Shown: one piece after another, positions 1 to 7,724 of the stretch
How the letters are laid out: the number at the start of each line of letters is the position of its first letter
How positions within the stretch are numbered: the stretch's first letter is position 1
From: Enterobacillus tribolii
Lineage (GTDB): Bacteria; Pseudomonadota; Gammaproteobacteria; Enterobacterales; Enterobacteriaceae
Assembly (NCBI RefSeq): GCF_003363015.1
Contig: NZ_QRAP01000010.1
Span: 1 to 64,000 of the forward strand
Direction of reading: 5' to 3'
DNA length: 64,000 bases
Position numbers and translations under genes: made by a program
The notes under the pieces: model-generated
Told to the model about the DNA's origin: nothing
Databases searched by the model: none
The model's input: the letters and a program-made list of their open reading frames with translations, nothing else

Positions 1-59
1 CATTTGGGCACAGGTTTTCCTGATGCCGGATAGATGTAAGCAACAACCCAAAACCAGAA

Positions 60-209
60 TCAGTGCTTGCAAAACGGAGGTAGTCCATAGATGTAATATG
101 AGGCTTCCGATATCCCGGCTTCGCGGCAGACATCTTTGACGGTTCGTCCGGCTTCGACGGATTTCAGAACGGCAATAATCTGGTGTTCGGTGAATCGGGC
201 TTTACGCAT
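60..209 (-). pseudogene. IS3-family transposase OrfA, N-terminal remnant
   Basis: The minus strand reads MRKARFTEHQIIAVLKSVEA and continues through a helix-turn-helix segment (VKDVCREAGISEASYY). This is the start of OrfA of IS3-family elements of the IS407/IS51 type. After the YY the frame drifts into unrelated residues and stops at 49 residues, whereas OrfA is normally near 90. No OrfB is visible, so the element is a dead fragment. It lies against the integrase remnant and may mark the event that removed most of the integrase. The motif is seen directly; the subgroup is from memory of the family. Confidence 0.75.
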
Positions 210-227
210 GGTGATCTCCTCAGGGAA

Positions 228-440
228 CATAATCAGTATGTCCGGAAGATATCTAAAAGTGAATGGTTCGGTTTAGTGGGATACTTACAAATGTACGTGC
301 TGCATATAATTCATACTTCTGAGCATTTGGATGAGAGACGATTGATGGCTCAATGGTGGGCAGATTATTTAGAACATAATAAATCAGAGTTTATAACGCC
401 CTATGAATATGCATCATTTAAAAAATATTACTGTAAATAG
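228..440 (+). pseudogene. P4-type tyrosine integrase, C-terminal remnant
   Basis: The last 50 or so residues of this frame (HTSEHLDERRLMAQWWADYLE) match the conserved tail of P4/CP4-type tyrosine integrases, which end in a YLExRRxMMQWWADYxD pattern just after the catalytic tyrosine region. The catalytic R-H-R-Y core is absent because the frame runs back into the IS3 remnant. Only a 3' scrap of a roughly 400-residue gene therefore remains. It points rightward, convergent with the cargo gene and the Psu-like gene, as int does in P4-type satellites. The family assignment rests on this short motif. Confidence 0.6.
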
Positions 441-471
441 AGGAGGGTGGAACCCTCCTCTATTTATTTGA

Positions 472-2238
472 TTAGAAGCGTTGTGCAATTCTTGCAGCTT
501 GGATGCCATTAGCAATTTTCGTATTATCCGCATCACGCCAATACACGTTATCACCAACAGATGATACATTTTGCTGCGGTGGGATAGTTATTATTAATAA
601 TCCAAGCCCATAAAAATCATTAAAATCCATAGTGGAAAGCACTTGACCTTTGAGTGGTTCACTAAGGTCTGAGTTTCTAATCGCTGTAGCCCATTTAGCA
701 AAGTAATCCTCCAGACTAATACCCATCTTGGTCGCTTCTCTTTTAACACCCACAACATATCTTGACCCGATTTTTATCGGTTCAATTCGATCTAGTTGCG
801 AAATTAAATCTGCATGCTGTTCTTGATCGGTCACTCCAATTATTATTTTCCCTGTGCTACCTTGTCCATTATTAGCCATGGCGCAAATGGTGTTTATTAT
901 TTTTTCTGTAACATCTGGGTTTTCTTCTCTTTGGCCATGTAACTGTAGGATCCCTTGTTTTAACTCATAAGAAGCTAATTCAACTTCGGATCTTCTAATT
1001 ACACCTTCAATATCAATAGTTGAATGGTTGTTATAGATTGGGAGTGGGTCATTACTCACGACAAAGCAATCACCTATTACCCCTTTAACTGCATTGATAT
1101 TTGTTCGTCTTCCTGTAGATGAACTGGCTCTTCTGCCGACGGTAATTCGACTTACGATATTGTAAATATTTTGTTTTAACTCGGCATAGTTGCTGATTTT
1201 TTTATTATCTTTAACTATTAACTCAAAAAATGCTATGAATAAAATAGTGAATACGGCAGGGAATCCATTTGTGTTAGTTTCTTCAAATATTTGGTCTCGT
1301 AATTTTACAAACTCGCCTTCGTTGCAAGTTTTTAATATTTCATCAAGGCAGTACTTAAATTCCTCAGTGAATTTTTTTGGATCATACACATCTAATGCAG
1401 TGTTGATTCTTATGCTTTCATCATGACCGCTATCATATATCTTATCTAAAGCATCTTTAGAACGCTCGATTAAGGAGCCTCCAATGATGCAAGCTGCTAT
1501 ATCTGCAACACATTGTTCATCCATACTATCTCTTAGATCGGTCGAGCGTAGTATTCCATGCTTAACCCAAAATGTTTCCTCTGCTTGAATCTCATAACCA
1601 TGCTTCATAGACGGTAAGTCTATGCTGATTGCGGGCATATCACCTAATAGGATATTATCCTTGGAAACATCACCTCGAATTGAACAGGCAATATTTCGTA
1701 CCATATTTGAGAAGTTATTCTCTACACCTGCTTGTCTTCTTTCTTGATCACTAAGGCGATGCCCGTAGGAGTTAATTCTGTCAAAGACATCATTTATTTC
1801 ACCTTCGGTTGCATTTCGCATAATAGATAATGCAAGAGTGTAGTCTAAAATTGTACCTACTTCTCTTTGAGATAATTTTTCTTCAGCTTCGCTAGGTGTA
1901 AATCCCCCTTCGTCAGCCCTGGTTTGTGCTGTCGGGAAAAACTGCAAATTAAACAAAGAACCATCTATTGAAGTGTATCTTGTTTCTATGAATGACATGA
2001 TGGCATGAAGCCTTTGTAAGCCATCTATAATTTCATAAGTGCCGGGTTCGGTTTCTCTTTCTGCAATTAGAATTGCAGGTATTGGATATTTTCGTAATAA
2101 CGAATCGATAAGTTTTTGTTTTTCCTCTAAAGTCCAAACTAATTTTCTCTGATAACGTCTGTTAACGTATAGTTTGCCTTCAATGAACCAGTTATAGATC
2201 GATTGAATTGGTGTTGGTTGTGATGCTAACTCAGCCAT
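472..2238 (-). CDS. DUF262-AlbA_2 fusion protein, putative phage-defence protein
   Basis: A 588-residue protein preceded by a clear ribosome site (AAGGAGAAGTC then ATG). Residues about 8-200 are a DUF262 (ParB/Srx-like) domain, with YQRKLVW near 29-35 and IDGLQRL at 71-77, the counterpart of the DGQQR nucleotide-binding motif; L replaces the first Q. The middle is helical and unassigned. Residues about 419-570 fit an AlbA_2/Schlafen-type domain: YELK near 424-427, AMANNGQGSTGKIIIGVTD near 454-472 and NVYWRDADNTKI near the end. DUF262 proteins include GmrSD, BrxU and SspE, which act in restriction of modified DNA. AlbA_2 domains occur in several defence and regulatory proteins. The gene stands alone between int and psu relics, which strengthens a defence inference. 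The activity is not proven by sequence. Confidence 0.75.
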   Translation of the reverse strand: MAELASQPTPIQSIYNWFIEGKLYVNRRYQRKLVWTLEEKQKLIDSLLRKYPIPAILIAERETEPGTYEIIDGLQRLHAIMSFIETRYTSIDGSLFNLQFFPTAQTRADEGGFTPSEAEEKLSQREVGTILDYTLALSIMRNATEGEINDVFDRINSYGHRLSDQERRQAGVENNFSNMVRNIACSIRGDVSKDNILLGDMPAISIDLPSMKHGYEIQAEETFWVKHGILRSTDLRDSMDEQCVADIAACIIGGSLIERSKDALDKIYDSGHDESIRINTALDVYDPKKFTEEFKYCLDEILKTCNEGEFVKLRDQIFEETNTNGFPAVFTILFIAFFELIVKDNKKISNYAELKQNIYNIVSRITVGRRASSSTGRRTNINAVKGVIGDCFVVSNDPLPIYNNHSTIDIEGVIRRSEVELASYELKQGILQLHGQREENPDVTEKIINTICAMANNGQGSTGKIIIGVTDQEQHADLISQLDRIEPIKIGSRYVVGVKREATKMGISLEDYFAKWATAIRNSDLSEPLKGQVLSTMDFNDFYGLGLLIITIPPQQNVSSVGDNVYWRDADNTKIANGIQAARIAQRF

Positions 2239-2461
2239 GACTTCTCCTTGCTCATGAGATATTATCCAAGCATATTACGTGCTTATAAAATTAGCAATTT
2301 CCAGGTTGTATAACTCATGTTGGTCTTTGCAACTATTTAACAAATGATTGCATAGGGGTTTCATGAGACCTTGTTCACTCTATCCAGAGCCCGGTAACAA
2401 GCATGACTATCACATATTTTACGTCAGCTAGAAATAACATTGCTTTCATTGAACGCGCGCA

Positions 2462-2480
2462 ATGCTCTCTCCGCCACGCC
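2462..2480. other. Putative P2/186-family cos (cohesive end) sequence
   Basis: On the minus strand these 19 bases read GGCGTGGCGGAGAGAGCAT. From memory, the cohesive ends of phage 186 and P2/P4 are GGCGTGGCGGGGAAAGCAT and GGCGAGGCGGGGAAAGCAC, giving 17 and 15 matches of 19. Its place between int and psu relics is where P4 has its cos site. The reference strings are recalled, not searched. The match supports a helper-packaged satellite origin of this segment. Confidence 0.5.
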
Positions 2481-2638
2481 TGCCCGCTTTATGTAGTGAT
2501 TTTCATGCAGGTGCATGAGTGCTTCAGGGTGTGCCACTACTGGCCTGAACGGAAACGATGCAGGTACATTTTATCATGCGTTTTCATGCGTCATAGACAT
2601 GCACTCATGCGCTCTCAGGCCAGCCAGGGAAAAGGCGT

Positions 2639-2662
2639 AAAAATCCCGGCGCTCAGGCCGGG
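2639..2662 (-). terminator. Rho-independent terminator after the Psu-like gene
   Basis: On the minus strand a CCCGGC / GCCGGG stem with a 6-base loop is followed directly by ATTTTTA, 22 bases beyond the stop codon of the Psu-like gene. Confidence 0.65.
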
Positions 2663-2684
2663 AAACGAAAGGATTTTAATCATG

Positions 2685-3221
2685 TTATGCCGGAATCTGC
2701 TGGCGATTTGACAACCGGGAGGCAGAGCCATAGCGCCCCAGCGTCTGTGGCTGTCTTCCGGTGGATGCCTCCACCTGAGCTGGCTTCTTCTGCGGCTTCA
2801 TGATGATATTTTCAACACTCTCCAGTGCTGTGAACGTGCAGGAGCATTCCAGATTCTGACACTGATACCAGGTGCGTTTCACCGTCGGCGCTCCATTCAG
2901 GCAGGGTGCCAGCGCACCCGCCAGCGCCGGGCCATTCGCTGTCATAAAGGCTTCCAGCGCATCTTCCACACAGGCATCCAGCACCAGGCGCTGGGTATAC
3001 AGACTGTCGCGGGCGGTGCAGTTGATTTGCCATTCCAGAACCGCCAGACGCTCCCTGAGCATATCCACCTGCCCGGGATAGTCTTTCGGCTTATCCGCAG
3101 AAGCGAGTAAATCCCGGAGCTGCGCACGGGTGCTTTCCCGCTCCTTCCGAAAATCCTGCCAGTTTTGGGAAGCGCTGCGGTACTGCTCAAGGGCTTCTGC
3201 GGGCGATGTCATGACGCTCAT
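2685..3221 (-). CDS. P4-type Psu / Ogr(Delta) chimeric protein
   Basis: 178 residues. The first 110 or so resemble the P4 polarity-suppression/capsid-decoration protein Psu: a coiled N-terminal region, then a stretch ending AFMTANGPALAGALAPCLNG, which parallels the FMQQHGTALAAALAP segment of Psu. The remainder switches to the second half of an Ogr/Delta zinc finger (WYQCQNLECSCTF, with the CX4C pair and the ESVENIIMKP tail). The first CX2C pair of the finger is missing, so zinc binding is doubtful. Psu is about 190 residues and Ogr about 72, so this looks like an in-frame join of two late genes. The start overlaps the stop of an upstream fragment (ATGA), as in an operon. Domain calls are from memory of P4 proteins. 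Confidence 0.65.
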   Translation of the reverse strand: MSVMTSPAEALEQYRSASQNWQDFRKERESTRAQLRDLLASADKPKDYPGQVDMLRERLAVLEWQINCTARDSLYTQRLVLDACVEDALEAFMTANGPALAGALAPCLNGAPTVKRTWYQCQNLECSCTFTALESVENIIMKPQKKPAQVEASTGRQPQTLGRYGSASRLSNRQQIPA

Positions 3222-3361
3222 TCTGCTGTCTCCCTTGCTGCATGTTGCACCTGTCGCTTATGACGGGCTGCCGGACTCAGGGCTTTACGCGCATCATGAG
3301 AAGCCCGTTGCTCCGACACCATACCGATTTGGCGCAACAGCGGGTCATTACAGGGGGCTGA
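3218..3361 (-). pseudogene. 3' fragment of a gene upstream of the Psu-like gene
   Basis: An open minus-strand frame ends at 3218 in an ATGA overlap with the Psu-like start. It reads back through AARHKRQVQHAARETAE and RQIGMVSEQRASHDARKAL, a polar helical tail, to about 3361, where coherence is lost near the plus-strand gene's upstream region. Satellite late genes (sid/delta) would be expected here, but I cannot match the tail to either. It marks the right-hand edge of the satellite remnant. Confidence 0.45.
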
Positions 3362-3441
3362 GATGTGTGTCCAATAATCGGAGTTATCCGTATATACGTT
3401 ATGATAACATTAGAAAAAGTTACAAAACAGGGATGTCTTTT

Positions 3442-4149
3442 ATGAGCAGCAAAAACGATATCAGAGAACCCTATGAATGGACTAAAAAAACGAGAACTGG
3501 GCTTGTTTATTCTAAAGTTCTCGGTTGGATTGATTTAGGGCATGCTGGCGGCAGAGACATAGAAGAGCTGATCTTATCCTTCAGGATGGGTGAGGCATCA
3601 CGCAAAGAAAGATATATCGTCACTTACACGCAGTCCATGTATGCGTTCGGAAAGCGCGTAGGTGCTGGAAAGTTTGCCAGATGGGACATTAAGCGTGGAA
3701 GGACGCCACAAGAAATTCAAAGCATAGCGTTATCTATGATGTTATCTGTTGCGAGCCGGTTTGAACGTTACCAATCCAGCGCGATGTTTGCATGGTATAC
3801 GGATAGTGGTTTCAGTGGGGAAGATCTTGTTTCTGACTTACTGGGTTTTTATCGTGCCATATTACCGGCTAATTACCAAAATCAATTACAGTTAGTTAGC
3901 AAAGAGAAAGCTATAAAAATATGGGATTATTATGGTGGAATAGGTAAGTATAAGAACACATCTTTCCTGCCTATTATATTTCCTGACCCGGATGACCCAT
4001 GCGTGATAAAGAGGCCCTATAAAACACAACTTCCTCATTTTCTAAAATGGGTCCAACCGTTTGCTAGATTTAATACTGACATCGTAAAGGTTGGCACCAA
4101 CAATGGCACGTTTTTGTCATTGCTTGCACCCAATGAGGCGAAAAAATGA
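3442..4149 (+). CDS. Unknown protein, DUF4056-like
   Basis: 235 residues from the ATG at 3442, chosen because AGGGA lies 9 bases upstream. The frame stays open further left without a plausible site, and it also overlaps the Psu gene there. Recognisable blocks are RTGLVYSKVLGWIDLGHA near residue 15, SSAMFAWYTDSGFSGEDLVSDLLGFYRAI in the middle and a proline-rich C-terminal third. The GW-IDLGH and FS-EDLxSxLLG blocks recall DUF4056 proteins, though I am not certain. No signal peptide or membrane segment is seen. The stop overlaps the start of the next gene (ATGA), so the two are probably translated as a pair. No function can be assigned; an effector/immunity or enzyme/lipoprotein pair are possibilities. 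Confidence 0.6.
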   Translation: MSSKNDIREPYEWTKKTRTGLVYSKVLGWIDLGHAGGRDIEELILSFRMGEASRKERYIVTYTQSMYAFGKRVGAGKFARWDIKRGRTPQEIQSIALSMMLSVASRFERYQSSAMFAWYTDSGFSGEDLVSDLLGFYRAILPANYQNQLQLVSKEKAIKIWDYYGGIGKYKNTSFLPIIFPDPDDPCVIKRPYKTQLPHFLKWVQPFARFNTDIVKVGTNNGTFLSLLAPNEAKK

Positions 4150-4544
4150 AAATAATCATTAGTCTTCTGTTGGTTGTGGTTTTAGGGTGTTTATTTCTGT
4201 TTTTCCCTCCGGATCCAACCGACCCATATTATGAATCAGACCATATAAGCTATTGGTACTATACGGACAAGGACATCAAGAATTCGCCCAGGATTACGCA
4301 GGATTACTCATTTAGCTATGTCCCTCCTGATGGAGGACAGCGAGAATCAAGTACTATTACCTTTAAAGGTATATCTGATACAAAAGACCTTCAAAAATAT
4401 TTAGAAGGACTTGGTTATAAGCGCTACAGAGTTACTGATAATGGTCGTAATGAGTCGTGGTTTAGTGAGAAAGGTGGAGTCATTTTTGAAATTTGGCATG
4501 ACAGAAAACTGAATACGATCATACTTACTAAAACAACCATGTAA
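4146..4544 (+). CDS. Small membrane-anchored or exported protein of unknown function
   Basis: 132 residues with one hydrophobic N-terminal segment (about 3-22, IISLLLVVVLGCLFLFF), then a soluble domain rich in aromatic residues and glycine (SYVPPDGGQRESSTITFKGI, YLEGLGYKRYRV). The VVVLGC run looks like a weak lipobox, so it could be a lipoprotein or a signal-anchored protein. It overlaps the preceding gene by four bases. A decayed copy of its central part lies at 14450-14569, so this family has been duplicated or moved within the region. A partner role for the preceding protein is inference from coupling only. Confidence 0.6.
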   Translation: MKIIISLLLVVVLGCLFLFFPPDPTDPYYESDHISYWYYTDKDIKNSPRITQDYSFSYVPPDGGQRESSTITFKGISDTKDLQKYLEGLGYKRYRVTDNGRNESWFSEKGGVIFEIWHDRKLNTIILTKTTM

Positions 4545-4561
4545 AAAGAGCAGTTTTAAAA

Positions 4562-4927
4562 TTAATGGTTATTTTTTGCTGTTCGCTTATGGCGAAAATA
4601 ATAATATGATGATTTCGCTCCTAAACGGAGCGGGCACTTGTTCAAATAGCTCATTCCCCAAAAGAAGATAAAAAGTAAAATCATATATATGCATATCATA
4701 ACTGGGATACCCTGAGTGTCTCCAGTGACAGCCATCACAACAACGAGGGCAAGGAAAACACAGCTAAACAGTGTAATCCCACCGGCAATATCTTGTCCCC
4801 ATTTAGCAACAAAATCAAAGAAGTCACGAGAAACTCCCGTTTCATGCCGTGCCTGCTTGGCGCGTTTAAAAGCTCTGAGCAAAAACATCGTGTCTCTGAA
4901 ACGAAACCCACTCTTTAAAAAATGCAT
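4562..4927 (-). CDS. Small two-helix membrane protein, unknown
   Basis: 121 residues with a basic N-terminus, two adjacent hydrophobic helices at about 53-72 and 76-96, and a basic C-terminal tail (FRHKRTAKNNH). It is convergent with the preceding gene pair. No family is recognised and the ribosome site is weak. A later Met (residue 14) is possible as the start. Confidence 0.45.
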   Translation of the reverse strand: MHFLKSGFRFRDTMFLLRAFKRAKQARHETGVSRDFFDFVAKWGQDIAGGITLFSCVFLALVVVMAVTGDTQGIPVMICIYMILLFIFFWGMSYLNKCPLRLGAKSSYYYFRHKRTAKNNH

Positions 4928-5241
4928 TCTGGCATCTATATCAATCCCTTATCAACGCCAAAAGTAAACTGCTCTTACTTTAGCCAATCTGATGAATTCA
5001 ATACAAGGAGCATTTTTCTTGAAGCAGTAGTTTCGATACGGATAAACCCGCTCAGCGTGATTCATCTATAAGATAGATACACGACAAAATGTTGAGTAAT
5101 TACCGTCGTTACCAAGGTATGTATTTACTAATCAATGGGGAGCTGGTCAGACAAACAAAAAAGATGCCTGCAATAATGCCTTGAATGTACATATAGTTAC
5201 GAGCATCATCACAAATATGTGCTCATGGATTCTTCAACGTG
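4928..5241. other. Intergenic region, nothing identified
   Basis: 314 A+T-rich bases between the small membrane protein and the HNH gene. It must hold promoters for both directions. I found no repeat, hairpin or frame worth calling. Confidence 0.4.
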
Positions 5242-6117
5242 ATGATTTCCGACAAAACCCTAAAGCAAGCGATATCCAAAATTACTATCTGGCGCAAAGG
5301 CGAACAGCGTGCGCCACATAAGCCATTATTGCTGCTGTACGTCCTCTCACACTATCGGCAGGGTCATGGTCGTTTGTTTAACTATGGCTCTGAAATCTAC
5401 GGGCCCCTCTTGGATCTCCTGGAACGTTATGGACCGCAGCGCCGTGACCCGCGCCCGGACATGCCGTTCTGGCGTCTGAAGGGAGATGGCTTCTGGGAAC
5501 TGCAAAACGCGGAACTGTGCTCAACCCGTGGCAGCCGTCAGCCGCCCCGGCGTGAACTCTCCGAATATAATGTCGCGGGTGGGTTTGATGCCGACAATTT
5601 TGCTCTGGTAGCAAAAAATCACAGGTTAATTGATACGCTGGCACAGCAACTTCTGGAGGCTCATTTTCCGGCCAGTATTCAGGAGGACATCGCTGACGAG
5701 ATGGGGTTTGATATTCGCACCTCTCTTCGTCAACGCGACCCGAAGTTCCGCCAGATGGTGCTCCGTGCTTACAATTATCAGTGTGCGATCTGCGGCTTCA
5801 ATATGCGCCACGACAATGCGCCGATTGCGCTGGAAGCCGCACATATCAGGTGGAAGCAACATAATGGCCCCTGTGAAGTACCTAATGGCCTGGCGTTGTG
5901 TGCGATCCATCATAAAGCGTTTGATCGTGGTTCGATTGGCCTGGATGAAAATATGCGTGTGATGGTTTCCGACGCGGTGAATGGTGGTGGGGTGGTACAG
6001 CGGCTGTTCTGGGATTTTGCGGGAAAGGCGATTGCGTTGCCGCCGGTTAAAGAAAATTATCCGGGGGAGCGGTTTGTGGAATGGCATAGGGAAGAGGTGT
6101 TCAGAGGAGAGCATTGA
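5242..6117 (+). CDS. Type IV restriction endonuclease for phosphorothioated DNA (SBD-HNH)
   Basis: 291 residues from the ATG at 5242. The N-terminal half has the pattern of sulfur-binding-domain restriction enzymes: WRKGEQRAPHKPLLLLYVL near residues 17-34 and PFWRLKGDGFWEL near 75-87. The C-terminal half is an HNH nuclease with CAIC at 181-184, EAAHIRW with the catalytic His at 201, and NGLALCAIHHKAFD with Cys 220 and His 223/224; the four Cys/His positions fit a structural zinc. Such enzymes (ScoMcrA and EcoWI type) cut DNA carrying phosphorothioate modification, as made by Dnd systems of other bacteria or phages. No dnd or ssp genes are in the window, as expected for a solitary modification-dependent enzyme. 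It stands alone near the satellite relics. Confidence 0.85.
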   Translation: MISDKTLKQAISKITIWRKGEQRAPHKPLLLLYVLSHYRQGHGRLFNYGSEIYGPLLDLLERYGPQRRDPRPDMPFWRLKGDGFWELQNAELCSTRGSRQPPRRELSEYNVAGGFDADNFALVAKNHRLIDTLAQQLLEAHFPASIQEDIADEMGFDIRTSLRQRDPKFRQMVLRAYNYQCAICGFNMRHDNAPIALEAAHIRWKQHNGPCEVPNGLALCAIHHKAFDRGSIGLDENMRVMVSDAVNGGGVVQRLFWDFAGKAIALPPVKENYPGERFVEWHREEVFRGEH

Positions 6118-6308
6118 GCTGGAGTAGGGCGTATACCAACCATTTTTATAACGCGCATTTCCGAAGGGCTGTTCCTGGCTGTGACCGGGGCTACCGGAGA
6201 ATATTCCCCCCCTTCCGGCGTGCGACGCAACGTGCCGCAGGCCGGATTGGGGTAAACCGTGTACTGCTCGTATCAGTTTCTCATAGCAACGTGAAAGATA
6301 GCGGTGAT

Positions 6309-7598
6309 TTACTGAATCAAAAAAGCCAGCCCCGCAGCAAAGAGAATTGAAAGTAGCACCGATGCCAGGCCAGGCAGCAAAAAAGGATGATCGATAATAT
6401 GCCGTCCCAGTTTGGTGGAGCCGGTATCATCCAATTCTACCGCTGCCAGTAACGTCGGATAGTTTGGCAAAATAAAAAGGGAAGCCGTTGCCGGGAAGCA
6501 GGCAACCAAAATACCGGGGGCAACGCCTATACTCAGCGCGGCAGGGAATAAAATTTTTGTTGAAGCCGCCTGTGAATACAAGAAGCATGATGCCGCCATA
6601 ATAATAAAGGCCAACACAATGGGCGAATCCAATAAGTGCGAAGAGACCGTGCTTTGCAGCCACTGTTGATTGCTGTCCATAAACGTTGAACCCAGCCAGG
6701 CAACGCCGAGAATGCAAATGCAGGAGGTCATCCCGGTTTTAAACACCGAGCCGGACGGGATCTTTTGTACATTAACCCGGCAGCACACCAGAATCAGCAG
6801 CGCAACGCCCATCATCACCCCCACCCGCGCCTGCCCGCTGCTCATGACCGGATTGGCAATCAGCCCTAATTTGGGACTGGTGACAATCGCATAGGCCAGA
6901 ACCACAACCAGCCCAATGATAAAGATCAGCACCGAACGACCGGCATAGGGCGGGATTGCCCGCTCCGTCCTTGCCTTCATCTCAACCGGATTGCCATATA
7001 ACCGATCCTGCTGGCGGATTCTGTCCCAGAACAGGTAAAAGAGAGACGTGACCAGCAGCGCAAGGAAGGTGGACGGGATTGATACCGCAATGAGCTCAAT
7101 ATAGCTCCAGCCATAATGACCTTTTTCCAGTATCCCCGAGAAGAAAATCACCGCGGCAGAAATGGGCGACGCGACAATGCCAAGCAAAGACGCGCTGACG
7201 GAGAGCGCAAGAGCCCGGGTGGGTTTTATATTGTTCTCTTTCGCGACGCCGACAATAACCGGCATACAGGCAAAGGAGACCTGCCCGGTGCTGGCCATCA
7301 TGGTTAATAACCAGGTGGAAAGCGGCGCGGTTATTACTAACAATCGCGGATAGCGGCGCAGCAGGCGCTCGGTGAGGTCAACAAGATATTCAATACCGCC
7401 GGCTTCCTGCATGGCAGCAATCGCCACGATCACGACCATGATAAACACGATAACCAGCATCGGCATATCACCCGGCGTGGCGCCGAGCGCGCTGAGGGCA
7501 ATTACGCCGGCACCGCCGGCAAAACCCACGCCGATACCCCCGACCCGCATACCGATGTAAAGAAACAGCAGCACCACTAGAAACTGAACCAATACCAT
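6309..7598 (-). CDS. Dcu-family C4-dicarboxylate transporter
   Basis: 429 residues from the ATG at 7598, which has GGAGG nine bases upstream; an in-frame Met 10 codons earlier lacks a site. The protein is almost wholly hydrophobic, with 10-12 predicted helices. It carries Dcu-type blocks: GMRVGGIGVGFAGG near the N-terminus, MQEAGGIEYLVDLTERLLRRYP, STGQVSFACMPVIVGVAKE, and LPNYPTLLAAVELDDTGST near residue 385. DcuA/DcuB exchange fumarate, succinate and aspartate in the inner membrane. Here it is the last gene of a leftward set with FAH and DapA-family enzymes, so the substrate may be a dicarboxylate made or used by that pathway. No DcuS/DcuR pair is nearby. Confidence 0.85.
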   Translation of the reverse strand: MVLVQFLVVLLFLYIGMRVGGIGVGFAGGAGVIALSALGATPGDMPMLVIVFIMVVIVAIAAMQEAGGIEYLVDLTERLLRRYPRLLVITAPLSTWLLTMMASTGQVSFACMPVIVGVAKENNIKPTRALALSVSASLLGIVASPISAAVIFFSGILEKGHYGWSYIELIAVSIPSTFLALLVTSLFYLFWDRIRQQDRLYGNPVEMKARTERAIPPYAGRSVLIFIIGLVVVLAYAIVTSPKLGLIANPVMSSGQARVGVMMGVALLILVCCRVNVQKIPSGSVFKTGMTSCICILGVAWLGSTFMDSNQQWLQSTVSSHLLDSPIVLAFIIMAASCFLYSQAASTKILFPAALSIGVAPGILVACFPATASLFILPNYPTLLAAVELDDTGSTKLGRHIIDHPFLLPGLASVLLSILFAAGLAFLIQ

Positions 7599-7724
7599 AA
7601 ATCGCCTCCACGGCTCCCTGTCCGGCATTAATCCTTCGAATGATTAAATGGCCTGCAAGTTCTGGCCGCCGGGCAAACGCTCTCTTACAATTCCTCTGGA
7701 TATAAACTGCCTGCGAACGACAAC

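Larger units (their letters stand above)
2239..2684. other. Non-coding satellite cos region
   Basis: 446 bases between the DUF262 fusion and the Psu-like gene hold no convincing gene. They contain a cos-like 19-mer, then a stretch about 2495-2610 in which ATGC-centred words recur (TTTTCATGC twice, GCATGAGTGC, ATGCACTCATGC), and finally a terminator hairpin. A 102-codon plus-strand frame crosses it but has no recognisable product and overlaps these signals. Recurrent words beside a cos site would suit terminase-binding repeats, which is an inference. Confidence 0.4.

Noticed and set aside
1..440. Search for a tRNA or att site at the island edge
   Set aside because: No tRNA 3' end or direct repeat is visible in the window, and the left edge is cut by the IS remnant.
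2403..2711. 102-codon plus-strand frame between the DUF262 fusion and the Psu-like gene
   Set aside because: It crosses the cos-like site and terminator, overlaps the Psu-like gene and has no recognisable motif.
6114..6350. 78-codon frame after the HNH gene
   Set aside because: Basic, proline/arginine-rich low-complexity translation that overlaps the Dcu gene; reads as a shadow.
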